64,000 nucleotides of DNA. Source: Mercenaria mercenaria. Lineage: Eukaryota; Mollusca; Bivalvia; Venerida; Veneridae. Each line of letters opens with the position of its first letter. The stretch's first letter is position 1. The translations under genes were made by a program, and so were the position numbers. The notes beneath the pieces are model-generated. The model was not told where the DNA came from and did not search any database. It worked only from the letters and a program-made list of their open reading frames with translations. This document shows, in pieces, positions 50,501 through 62,000 of the stretch. The stretch lies in contig NC_069366.1 of the NCBI RefSeq assembly GCF_021730395.1, forward strand, positions 68,763,001-68,827,000, written 5' to 3'.

Positions 50501-53500
50501 TAAGGTCGACATGGGTAACTGGACGGTGTTCAATGTGGAGGAATCAAGGCAAGGTCGACATGGATAACTAGACGGTGTTCAGTGCGGAGGAATCAAGGTA
50601 ACAAGAGCTGTCGGATGACAGCGCGCTAGACTATTCGAAGAATTGATTGAAGAATGGGGTCAAAATATTTCCATAGATTTTCAGACTAAACAAAAAAATG
50701 GATTAAACAAAAAATGTTCCTGTATTTGTGGATTTCGATTAGTCTTGCACTAAATGGCAATGTGTGACCATGATGGCAAATATGTTAAGTTATATGTTAG
50801 GCAAAACATGGACTTATATGAAAAATTTAACTAATTTCCAAGTCCAAAAGGGGCCATAATTCAGTCAAAATAGTTGACAGAGTTATGTACTCTTGCCTAC
50901 AGATGGAAATCATGTTGATAAACTAGTGTTAAAAGTTTCAAAGCCACAGTTCAAATAGTTTTGACAAAACGCTGACTTGTAAGAAAAACTGAACAAATTT
51001 GAAAGTCCAAAAAGGGCCATAATTCAGTCAAAATAGTTGTCAAAGTTATGTACTCTTGCCTACAGATGGAAATCATAATGATAAACAAGTGTTTAAAGTT
51101 TAAAAGACATATGTAAAATAGTCTTGACAAAACATGGACATATACAAAACAGAACCAGTTTCCAAGTTCAAAAAGGGCCATAATTCAGCCAAAAAAGAGG
51201 AGAGAGTTACGTACTCTTGCTTATTGATAGAGACTATTATACTGAACAAGATATAAAAGTTTCAAAGCCATATGTCAAACACTTTACACAAAATATAAAC
51301 TGGTACGAAAAACTTAACCAAGATTTCTAAGTCAAAAGGGGCCATAATTCAGTCAAAATGCTTGATGGAGTTATGTACTCTTGCCTACAACTGGATATTG
51401 TGATGGTAAACAAGTGTTGAAAGTTTAAAAGCTTTATCTCAAAAGACTTTGTCAAAATGTGGACTGGTACGAAAAACTTAACCAAGATTTCTAAGTCAAA
51501 AAGGGGCCATAATTCAGTCAAAATGCTTGATGGAGTTATGTACTCTTGCCTACAACTGGACATGGTGATGGTAAACAAGTGTTGAATGTTTCAAAGCTTT
51601 ATCTCAAAAGACTTTGTCAAAATATGAACTGGTACGAAAAACTTAACCAAGATTTCTAAGTCAAAAGGGGCCATAATTCAGTCAAAATGCTTGACAGAGT
51701 TATGTACTCTTGCCTATAACTGGACATGGTGATGGTAAACAAGTGTTGAAAGTTTCAAAGCTTTATCTCAAAAGACTTTGTCAAAATATGAACTGGTACG
51801 AAAAACTTAACCAAGATTTCTAAGTCAAAAGGGGCCATAATTCAGTCAAAATGCTTGACAGAGTTATGTACTCTTGCCTATAACTGGACATGGTGATGGT
51901 AAACAAGTGTTGAAAGTTTCAAAGCTTTATCTCAAAAGACTTTGTCAAAATGTGGACTGGTACGAAAAACTTAACCAGGGTGTGACGCCGACGCCGACGC
52001 CGACACCGACGCCGACGCCGACGCCGACGCCGTGGTGAGTAGGATAGCTCTACTTATTCTTCGAATAGTCGAGCTAAAAATATATAAAGCTCAGTCTACA
52101 AGGCTATGAAAATAGGATCAAAGGTAAGTTTTAGAATGAAGCCTTACTATCGATCCGTTAGGATTGAGCTGAGATCTATCTAGTCAGAAACTGATATTTA
52201 ACCAGGCTTCTTCACTAAAACCAAAGTATCAACTTTATATTTAAATGAAACTGTGAAGTTTTGTACTCTGCAGCATCTTATACGGCAATGGTTGTTAAGA
52301 ACTGAGTTTGATTTCTGAATAATGTGATAATATAATGTCGGTTAGAATTTCTGTTGTCGTATTGAAAAGTCTGTCCTTTTTGTATAGTAAATACATAGAT
52401 TTTTCAGTTGTTTGTGTTTGACTGGATATTTAAAAAAGAAATATTCAGAACTAATTATTTGACGAAGTGATTTTTTTTTGTTTCAGAATAGGGCAGTCTA
52501 TCAGTTCTAAAACTCCTGACGGTCGACCAGCAATTCTTTCGTATAAATACAATCTGGCAGAGATGAGTAGAATCAGACAGGATGTCACCAGTGACTACAA
52601 ATACAAGAAAGGTGAAAACACTCGTACAAGTTTTGTTATATATCTATAGATATTATATATCTAATACTTTGAAACAATGGCGTACCAAACACAACAGACT
52701 CCTGGGTGTAGTTAATCAGCCAATGAAAGTCGATAATACAAATAATTAGTTCTCGATCTGCTTTTTGCACACGAACAAGCGAACACTGATCTGACTGCTT
52801 CTTCTAGCAATGGCTTCTTCTAGCAATGTCGAGAAGTCGTTTAAAGTTATTTCATTTTTATCTCTGACGTTCCCAGTAAGGGACCAAGTGGAATCATTTT
52901 AAACAATTTTGTACTTTTGAGAAAGGTTCATACAAAAATGCTGCCGGCTGATTATGGTGAAGATCTGATTGTTCGTTTAATGGGTTTTTCTATGTTTTTG
53001 TTTTGGCGGCCCATACATCGAACCATTTAAACAAGCTAGAGAGAGGTCCAAGTATACACTACATATCAAGGTTGTGAAGGTCTATGAAGGGGTGCATGAG
53101 AAGAAATCAGGAACTATCCAACACTTGAAGTGAGAATGAATCTAAAAGAATATCTCTAGGTATGCGCTTATTAAAGTACCACTATATGCCATTAAAATAA
53201 CTAACAAATTCTAGGTACAAAGATGGAGAAAGAAGTGGTACAGAGACCTGCCAGGAAAGCAAGACCCATGCACAGATGTAAAGCTAAAGTATGAAATATT
53301 TCTTATATAATTACTTAGATCTTGGTTAGTTCAAGATGTATATAACGTAAATCACCATGTTCATTCAACTGCACGTAAAATAAATTTATCCAAACTGAAT
53401 GTACCTAAAATTTGTTTTCAAAATTGCTATAAAGTACATGTACGTAAGTATGATACATGACAAGGCAAGATTTTAATGAACATCATAATGGTCTTTGGGT

Positions 53501-56499
53501 TCAAACACCATGTTGTACAATGATCTATTCCATTCAATAATGGAATGATTGATATAACTTTATAACGAAAACTCGAACAAAATCACATTATATGATTTAT
53601 AGAAATAGGAAGTTTGGCTAGTCATAGATATTACAAATATTATAGAATCTGCTATTCAGGATATCCAGTTTCGCCTGGCTGATAAGGACTACGAGTATAT
53701 CGGCGATGACTTCAATATAAAAGCGAACATTACAAGTTATGCAATGGAGGAAAGGACGGTCCAGGTTATGTTACTCTGTGAAAGTGTTCATTACAACGGA
53801 AAAAGACACAAAATCGTAAAACAAAAACAGTGCACTATCAAAGTTCCACCAGGGGAGAGTAAGTTTAATATACATAATCGACACACAAGTAAAGATTATC
53901 TTAATTGAAAATATCTATGTTCGGACACATGACCGTTTGCATCAATGTAATACTGGACATAGACACAGACTCTATAATGACTAAAGTGATGATTCTTTGC
54001 CATATTGGCAGTGATATACACGCTTTTAACATAAATACATCACACTGGTATTCTGTAATGTATAGTTCTCTTCTTTGAAATCGTTTACTTCTAACTTGTG
54101 CTTCTTATAATTTCACCGGATAATTTAAAAATATGTAATTTTCCCTGTTTTGTTTTACGTTTACATAGAAGCAATACTGGAAATAAGCTGTTGCACGCTT
54201 TTGAAATATAGTGTGCAACCTACTTTTTTGACAAACCAGCGCGAGTTATTTTTTAAAAAAAATGTTGCATCTTATTCCTGAAGACCAATGTGACTGAAGC
54301 AATAATTTTCGAAGAACAGCTCTACACGCTGAAGAGCATCGACACGACTAACTCTGCAATTCTGATTGGTCAAACGTAGATTTTTCACTATGACAGATAG
54401 AGTCCATGAAGAGAATTCTTCGAGAAAAAGAAACCTCGGTCGGTCACTCCGCTACGCTCCGTTTCCCTCCCTATCGGTTTCTTTTCACATACTGTGCAAC
54501 CTACTTTTTGACCAATCAGAGAGAGTTATTTTTCAAAAAATGTGGTTTCTTATTCGTTAAGACCAATGTGACTGTAGCAATAATTTTCGAAGAACAGCTC
54601 TACACTGAAGAGCATCGACTGAATGCGCATGCGTACCAATAACCGCCCCTTTATCGTATTTCAAAAGAAGCCGACACATTTTTGTTAGTCAAAGGTAGGC
54701 GGAGAATCCGACACGACTGACTCTGCAATGACGAACATTAGCTTGTTACTTCCCTTGAAAAGTTGAAGGATAAAGCGCAAGGATAACCAAATACTACAGT
54801 TTACTACTATTTTCAGATGAACAGTTACAATTAGGTGTATATGAGGAAGACTATATAGGGAAACTTGCGGAACATACCTGTATGAGACAAGTAGGTTATT
54901 TAAGGGTCCAGGAGACAGATCAGATAGAAGCCTGTGTAGATGATTTCCTTCTACAAAAACCTCATTTAGAAATGACAGTATGTTATAATTTGTTTGTTTT
55001 TACCAAAGTGTTTGAATCATTTTATAAGACTGCTGCAACTGAGTCGTACATGGAGCACGAGGCATGTAATCTGAGCTAACGATCCCTTTGTCTACCATTT
55101 ATAAACTACAAATACTTCAGATCTGATTTACTTATCTTGAGAGAACTTTATTTCTTAATAAACTTATTTTTTCACGAAAGTACTATTTCTAATTGACGGT
55201 AAAATATAAAGCAAATAAGCAAATCGGGGAGTGAAATGCCAGTCAGTGGTGGTCAGCTATATACCCATTGACTATTGTCTGCACATTAAACACCTACTTT
55301 AAGTTTTGATTTCGATACAATCATAACAGTGCTTGCCATCGTTGTGTTATAACTTATAGACACACGAAAGCCTTCTCAACGATGAGATTAAAGCACACGT
55401 TCAACATAAAAATGTGTAAAAACTGAAACATTAGGGTGTAAGTACATGCACTACACTGCGGAAGCATATTTTTGACCGAAGTACTGGCTATATTCCTCTA
55501 GAGGCCACGAGTTCGATCAGTTGTAGGCGTGAAAGTTCTCATGATTTTACAGAAAATAATATGGAAGATATTGAAAATACTAGTATCTCATTCATTTTGG
55601 AAGGCTGTCGGTTTCTTTAGGAGGACAAGTTAGTTTTTGAACGATAGTCTGTGTTAAGTGTCCATCGTTACATACTGTTGAATCAACTTGAACAGAAAAC
55701 CTGGGTATCACATGTTCTAGAAGTATCACTTTTGATATTGTTTGTTTTTATCACCACCTCTAGTAACACATTGGTGCTTGAGAAACTAGTAACATTTTAC
55801 ATTGTTTGCCTTTATTCATATAATCTAGGTACAAGAGACGGTTTACAAGGGAACGAATTTCCCTCTGAAGTTATTTTTCAAGAACCCGTTGCATCGAACC
55901 CTGAAAAACTGTACTGTTAGTGTGGAAGGTGTTGGGCTTGAGTCCATGATGTTTATCAAAAAGATTGAGTGAGTCTTTTTCTGTGGAAATGATATCATAT
56001 ATTTTTAACTTAGTTCTTTAAAAGAAATCAATATAGAAAACAATGTCTTCAAATTCAATTTATAGTTTCGATTTTGCATTTTGATAGGTGTGGCGGGTTT
56101 TTATAAAATTCAAACGCCACTGTAGTGAAATAGAGTCGTTATATACGTACTATTTACAAATATTTGCAATTATCATGTTAGAAGGACAATCAATGGAGCA
56201 ATATCAACCGTTCCTTCTCTGCAGACGACAATTCTTTTATTTTCAGCAATGTGCCTGCACAATGTGAATGGACGGGTATAGTGAATCTTATGCCAGTCAA
56301 GAGCAAAAACTTGGATATATCAGCTACATTCCATTGCAGAGAAATGTTTGATATAATAGGAACCTTAGTTGTGAAGGTTGAACACGAACGCGAAGAACAG
56401 AAGGACATTCTCAACAGAAGTATTCCGAGTGATGCAACCGGAAGTGTTACAATTCCAAATATATCAACGAATACTTCAAGGGTATCTTTTCATGCGTGA
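41545..56499 (+). CDS. Transglutaminase, 16 exons, 831 residues, full catalytic triad
   Basis: Exons: 41545-41749, 43544-43732, 44144-44256, 44863-45025, 45600-45718, 46747-46860, 47282-47486, 48043-48202, 48793-48905, 49506-49668, 52487-52611, 53215-53288, 53660-53858, 54817-54977, 55829-55968, 56247-56499. All phases agree and the sum is 2496 nt. A TAA directly before the ATG supports this start. N-domain: [24 protein letters not shown] ends exon 4. Core: YGQCFVYA (Cys about 360), [10 protein letters not shown] (His about 426), WQALDATPQ (Asp about 451). Two Ig-like C domains follow (exons 13-16). The enzyme makes Ca-dependent Gln-Lys crosslinks; invertebrate members act in clotting, cuticle and immunity. 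An acidic run ([12 protein letters not shown]) before the His lengthens the Cys-His spacing. Intron 9 starts with GC instead of GT (48906). Intron 10 holds a minisatellite made from exon 10's end. No signal peptide is seen. Confidence 0.93.
42290..42965. repeat. Degenerate tandem repeat of about 85-bp units in transglutaminase intron 1
   Basis: Parts such as AAAATGTGGCAAGATCAAAC, ACTTTGTCGACATTACTTCT and GTTTTCTGTCGTCATCTTTG recur about eight times. Several short ORFs here are repeat shadows. Confidence 0.65.
43950..44036 (+). repeat. tRNA-like SINE relic in transglutaminase intron 2
   Basis: GTGAGCCAATGGTAAGTATG resembles a box A and GAGTACGAATCCCCACTC a box B, about 50 bases apart. No tail or target duplication seen. 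Confidence 0.4.
45731..45966. mobile_element. Palindromic foldback element, 236 bp
   Basis: The arms (GACCAGCATGGATCCAGACC...CATGCTGTTCGCT and complement) meet around a short centre containing TTTCTCTAATTGCAATAGGC. The ends read TGTGCCGCGCCAT and ATGGCACGGCTCA. It starts 12 bases after transglutaminase exon 5, inside the intron. A near-identical copy is at 62428-62663. No ORF; MITE-like. Confidence 0.85.
49620..50600 (+). repeat. Minisatellite built from transglutaminase exon 10 end plus splice donor
   Basis: The true exon 10 ends GGTCGACATGGGCAACTGGA, CGGTGTTCAATGTTGAGGAA, ACAAG at 49668, then GTAAGAG. About 18 further copies follow. They are 49-50 bp each in the right half and about 60 bp in the left, where TGCATTGTTCGATGTGGA is inserted. 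Most keep AAGGTAAG or a near form, so most carry a donor-like site. The in-frame reading of each copy stops at its own donor (AGG TAA), so the array does not extend the protein by read-through. Confidence 0.92.
50601..52076. mobile_element. Non-autonomous element with short inverted ends, 164-bp tandem core and GACGCC microsatellite
   Basis: The left end ACAAGAGCTGTCGGATGACA has a small hairpin, then GACTATTCGAAGAAT. The right end carries ATTCTTCGAATAGTC, then GAGCT. Seven core units, marked by GGGCCATAATTCAGTCAAAA, start near 50852, 51016, 51178, 51342, 51507, 51671 and 51835. A (GACGCC)n tract fills 51983-52033. The layout matches bivalve elements with a tandem core and terminal microsatellite. 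It inserted directly against the exon-donor minisatellite in transglutaminase intron 10. Non-coding. Confidence 0.8.
54225..54620. repeat. Direct repeat pair in transglutaminase intron 13
   Basis: A block with GTGCAACCTACTTTTT, GACCAATGTGACTG and ATTTTCGAAGAACAGCTCTA occurs at about 54211-54345 and again at about 54490-54620, diverged by small changes. No coding sense. Confidence 0.7.
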
Positions 56500-57361
56500 A
56501 AAAGAAGTAAAACAGATAAATCGATTTATATAATTAGTTAAAGGCAAGGACATGGCTTGACTTTCATGTCAACTTAAATTGTGTTTGTAGCGGACCTGAA
56601 GGTTCCCAAAATAAGGGCATTCTTTCACCAATCCCATAGGCCTACTGATATACAATGTAACATTCTTATACAAATCACAATCAGATCAGATCTGTTGAAA
56701 GAAGGTACGCTTATAATTGTGAAGCGGGTTGTGTATTCTACTTTTTTTTCATAATCGTTTTAGCTCTGTTAAATCACAGGAGTCTGAAATTCCATCAATA
56801 AGACCATAGAAGTCTATATTTACAAAAAATACCCCCTATATATATATAAAATAAACACCAGGAATGAAACGTCAAAAACCCAGGGTCCCCTGAAAATACG
56901 CACGGAACACAGGGTGATCGCAATTTAGCGAGCGTGGTGAAGAAATAACACTAAAATACACCTACCACATTACGAGAGTAATCAGACATTTTCTGAGGTT
57001 TTCCGAGATTTTCAGCTGTCGCCGAAGCCATTCGCTGACGTCACAACAATAACAACAATTACAGCGCCGGGATGAAAATAAGAAAGTAGCAATTCCCGTA
57101 CTGTCATACCTTCAAATTACATAACAGACATTTTCATATTACTCTATTCATATAAAAAAGTCATTGTTCACAAAGTATCAAATTTTACTACTGAAATTTA
57201 GATATTCCGCTGCATCGAAAAATGGATTATCCCAAGAGTAACCTCCCTTTACGGGTTTTCCCAATCAAATTTTGTAAATTATCTTTTTATTGCAAAAGGA
57301 ATATAGGGGATATTGTAGACTGATGTAAACATATAAATATTCTAATACTTATTTACTCGAT

Positions 57362-57386
57362 CATGGGCGTAGGAGCGATTTTAACT

Positions 57387-57426
<40 letters not shown>

Positions 57427-58164
57427 AAACATTTTCGGGGGCGGTTTGGGGGGGGGGGTGGGGGTTAGCGGCAAGGTATCCTCGGTGCATTATTCGTGAC
57501 AAAGACTCAAAGCCTTGTACAGGGATTAATTCATAATACTTGGGCCATAGGCCCCTCAAACCTTTATGTTTTAGCAATCATTGAGTTATTCTGATGATAC
57601 ACATACGACTAGGCACTGAACTGTCTTAATCAGTCATATTATGTATTGTTCTAATTAAGTGTGCCATTTTTTTACATTCTTCTGTTGAAGCCCTGGACAT
57701 ACAATCAATTAGTATTTGTCTAATTGTGGTATAAAGTTGTGGAAATATCATTTCCCTTGAATGGACAATGAAAAACAAAAAAATACATAACGTTTACATG
57801 CGTAAACAGGCTTAATAGTAAGGCCTACACTGATTTTGCAGACGCTCAAACCGGAACTGTAGTGATTGCGCTCAATGATATATTATTTTTATAAAATGTA
57901 AACAATTCTTGGCGTGGCATGTACAGATTTCAGTACTCACACTACGGAAAGAGACATTTTTAGTCAGAATACAAGGGAAGGCCAAATGCAAATCAGAAAT
58001 CAGGTTGAAAAGAATTATATGATGCTCAGTAAATGTTATATTAGACTGCAATTTATATCTCTTTTCCAAAATATTCGGGGGGCCAAACTATACTTTGGCC
58101 CCCCCCCTCTCCTAGCTTTGGGGGGGCCTGGCCCCCGCTGGCCCCCCCTGCTCCTACGCCTATG
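57362..58164. mobile_element. Nested inverted-repeat element with 5-bp target duplication
   Basis: The ends are CATGGGCGTAGGAGC and GCTCCTACGCCTATG (one mismatch as inverted repeats), flanked by TCGAT at 57357-57361 and 58165-58169. G-rich at the left end and C-rich at the right, non-coding. It sits in the interior of the 56769-58537 element and so is younger. Confidence 0.75.
57389..57424. repeat. Poly(G) run of 36 bases
   Basis: An uninterrupted G homopolymer in the left end of the nested element. It can form G-quadruplexes and its exact length is doubtful in any assembly. The Pro-rich ORF on the minus strand is its shadow. Confidence 0.9.
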
Positions 58165-58539
58165 TCGATGTACAAATTTTAAAGGATAAAATAAGAATTT
58201 TATCTTTATCTCGGCGCTGTAACTGTTGTTGTTGTTGTGACGTCAGCGAATGGCTTCGGCGACAGCTGAAAATCTCAGAAAACTTCAGAAAATGTCTGAT
58301 AACTCTTTTAAAGTGTATCAGATTTGAATACTGTCGAGTGCGGTAGGTGTATTTTAGTGTTATTTCTTCACTACGCTCGCTAAATTGCGATCACCCTGTG
58401 TTTCGTGCGTATTTTCAGGGGACCCTGGGTTTTTGACGTTTCATTCCTGGTGTTTATTTTATATATATAGGGTGTATTTTTTTGTAAATATAGACTTCTA
58501 TGGTCTTATTGATAGAATTTCAGACTCCTGTGGTTAAAT

Positions 58540-59017
58540 CAAAACGAAACAAGAAAACATCAATATTTTCCTACTGGCGTTCAAATATGTGACGTCAATT
58601 GCGACTGCATTTCATGGTATCACCGCGTTCACTCGGCCCAAATAAAACATGTGTACAATTTGTGTGTAAATGCGGATTTTGTAAACAAAAAAGGAGTATT
58701 AAGTCTAGCTTTAACAGTGAAAATATGTACTCCTTCTTTCAGGGAGTAATACTGGGCCTCTACGCACGGCAGAATATCAACACGAATATGAAACTGTTTT
58801 CACTTTCCTCACATTGCCGACAGTTTATTGGGGTAAAAAGAATAACAATGGGGAAAGCATAAATTACAAAATAAATAACAAATGAATATAACAATAAAGC
58901 TGAAGAACTATCTGTTTATGATCAAATTCTTCAATATTCTTATTGTTTCGTATTTCAATCTCATCGCACTTGCGGGTAAAAGTAACTTCTAGTGGTATCT
59001 AAATGAATTAAAGTCTA
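58540..59017. other. 3' flank of the oxidase gene, no other gene seen
   Basis: TTTATT at 58824-58829 gives a minus-strand AATAAA about 190 bases past the oxidase stop and is the likeliest poly(A) signal. Confidence 0.4.
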
Positions 59018-62000
59018 TCAAAGTTTCGATCCAGATTTTGAGGACAGTATTTCAGCAGCGAGTTTAGCAGCATAAACTGCAGTGCCCCAGGATAAGCCGA
59101 TACCTTGTGAACTATGTCCGTAGTTGTGAACTACCTGTTAATGAAAAGTAACAAAACTGAAGAAAAGTAACAAAATTGAACAAAATCGTATTTCATTCTA
59201 TAATATTACTGCTGTTTACCCCAGGTTAAGTTAGCTTAGTTAATTTTGGGTGAGGGGGTGGCATGACTACCTTTTTCAGCCTGGGGGTATGATTTTTGAA
59301 TAAGTCATGTGTTTCTCTTGCAGTATGGCAGATTTACTGGCATCCTCATCCGTGAGATATTGGGGTAACAAGTTGGTGGTATTGGTCTAGAGTCTAGAAA
59401 CATCTTTTAAGTTTATTGATCACCGTAAGAACTTCTGAAATATGACCATTGATCCATCATCAGACAGAGAAGCATTTACTGATAACAGTGTTTACAATAA
59501 CAAATTTAATAGCAATCGTTTCTATCAGGATCTAAAAGGATTATACCCGTACTATTTGACAAAAAAGCCTCTTAGACAACTTACTGGGAGTCTTTTGTTC
59601 CCAAAATGGCACACTTCCGGTTCAAGACGAATTCTATCTCTACCAGGTCGTAACCCCACCCACTCATGGTCTACTTGTGCTCCCTGCAATAAATTGGATT
59701 TTAGTTCAAGTTTATCATATATTTCATTCGGAACACAATCTTCATAATTATCGTAGAGATTAAGGTTATCTCACTTATGCAATGAACAAACCAGGCATAC
59801 TAGATATATTTCTAAAATTCATATGCATTGTACACACCGTCTGACTCAATAGTTTCAGGTTTCGTCTGTGTAAAAAACGTATTTTGACGAAGAATTCAAA
59901 AGGTTCACAAAGTTGGAAGGCTATAAAACTGAGTTTGGATATCAGTTCCTGAATGCAAACTTACGATTGATCTATTCGGATGCTGTGGTAGGAAGGGATG
60001 AAGTCCTACGCCTAGGCTTTTAGACACGTTTCCAAACTTGACTTAAAACACAGATTCAATATTACAAAGCTGAATTTTGTAAACCAGACTCGGTGTTTTT
60101 TGGTACAGACTTGAAATTGCCGAATGTCAAAGGTGTATTTTGTTTGTCCGGACAAGAAAGGTATATATTTTAGTCACAAATAGTGACATATTATAATATA
60201 TTAATAAAAATGTATAAGTCTAAGAAAAGTATACGTTTTACCTATCAGACAGCGTTTGTTTGTTTGTTTTTTTTTCGATATTGACAACATGGCTACAATG
60301 ACAACATTTATGATGTGATATCAAGAAATATCAGCAAGGTAAAAAATAATAAAATCAATGAAATATGCATATGTAATGAACCATATCAGTAAATCAATAT
60401 CAGGGATAACACAAAAAAAAGGGAAGACTTACTTTTGGGTGATTTTTGATGGTTGTATTTGGATTGTAATATAACCAACTGCGAATGGAAAATGCGCCTT
60501 TGTTTTAGAATGGTCAGTTACAAGCGATTAACCAATTTCACGATATTAAAAACAAAAAGCATTTTAGAAAGTTTGGTAACAATTTATATTAAGAATGTAT
60601 GGGATTCTGCCTACTTTCACGTTAGGACACAATTTTTCACATCCTTCAATAATGTTTTTGGTATCGCGCGGATCCACATCGAGGCTCGTGTTGCCAACTT
60701 GTCTCACTGTGCCAAGTCCAACAAGGTCTTCCCTGTAATTGTTCGTGTTATATTTATATATTATATCACAATATGTTATATAAATAACCATTTCCAAGAG
60801 AAGAATAAGTAGTATGAACATACATTGTTAGTTCTGATAATAAGTAAAAAGAAATGGCGAAAAAAACCGACTTATAAATATTAGAAGACAAAAATCTTAA
60901 TTATAACGGACGTGAAGGTCAATTATGAAAAAAAAATCTCAGAAGCGTTAACCAGAAGATACCAGAAATACAAGATACAAAAGTTTTACGAATAATCGGG
61001 TACAAAATTCTTTGTCTTGTTAGATGAACACAAAGAATCGATCATAATGACCTAATTCACATGTAACATATCGCACCTTCTGAACAGGAATCACTTACCC
61101 AGGTATTATATATGTTTCACCGTCAGTTAGAAACCAATGTTTGATCCACGGTGCTCGCACCTACAACAGAAAAAAATAAGCACACTCTTCATGTCGTCCA
61201 TGTTTCCTGTTAAAATTTTCAGTCAAGATGTCTAAGCTTGTATTTTGTCTTAAGGTAGTTGATTAGTATTGACACTCGACAATTTCCATGTGGTTACGTA
61301 TTATTGTTAGGCAATGCGGCATTTTTCGGACGTAAATATACCTCAACATGCGCACGCCTTTCCGTAAAGGTCGGAATATGCCGACATATCGTTCGGAGAC
61401 TGGAGAAACTACGGTAATTTTTATCTGAGATGATATGAATAAGATATATAAAAAAGTAAATTTATTCAAGGTTCATATCCTTTTTGGATATCTACTCCTT
61501 TCTAGATTATAATTATCATTGTATATATACATGTAATATACTTGTAATCAAGTGTAAGTATTTAAATCTGACAAACATAGTACTGCTTGAGATCGATTCA
61601 AGAGAAAACTGTGAAGCTAATAGGAATGTTTACTCAACATTTCTCGTGCATGAAGAGAAAATATAACATACCCTGACAATGTGTCCTCTTGTTGGGTGAG
61701 TTCGAGTATCACTGACCAAACGTCCGCTGCCGGGACCACAGCAGTTCATTACAACATCATACTGTTCTGAAAGCTGCGCATGTGTGTCTTTTTTCATTAT
61801 TAAGTATGCAAGCAGAATAATTGTTAACACAAGAAAAACAGTTCTTTAAGCTATGTATAATTAGGGAAAACGAGAACAAGAAAAGGCTAGTCGAAAGTGA
61901 CTACTATTTATTTGACTTCTTCAAAGATTTTAATATAACTAAATTCTTTTTATTTCATTAAATCTCCTAGCGGCTGATTACTTGAATGAAAGAATTCATG

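Larger units (their letters stand above)
56769..58537. mobile_element. Element with about 310-bp terminal inverted repeats between TTAA sites
   Basis: 56769-57082 is the inverted counterpart of about 58198-58537 (for example CACAGGAGTCTGAAATTC and CCCAGGGTCCCCTGAAAATA). Both ends abut TTAA (56769-56772 and 58534-58537), as in piggyBac-type target duplications; that link is inference. The interior has no transposase and is interrupted by a second element (57362-58164). It starts about 270 bases after the transglutaminase stop, and an AATAAA inside its left arm (56850-56855) is the first such signal after that gene. Confidence 0.75.

Noticed and set aside
49620-50600. Regularly spaced repeats as a CRISPR-like array
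   Set aside because: There are no unique spacers; the copies are contiguous and derive from an exon edge, in an animal gene.
55440-55540. Possible tRNA-like SINE relic (CACGAGTTCGATC)
   Set aside because: Only a box B-like string is visible; no box A, tail or duplication.
57353-57577. Pro-rich minus-strand ORF
   Set aside because: Translation of the poly(G) run and surrounding G-rich tract.
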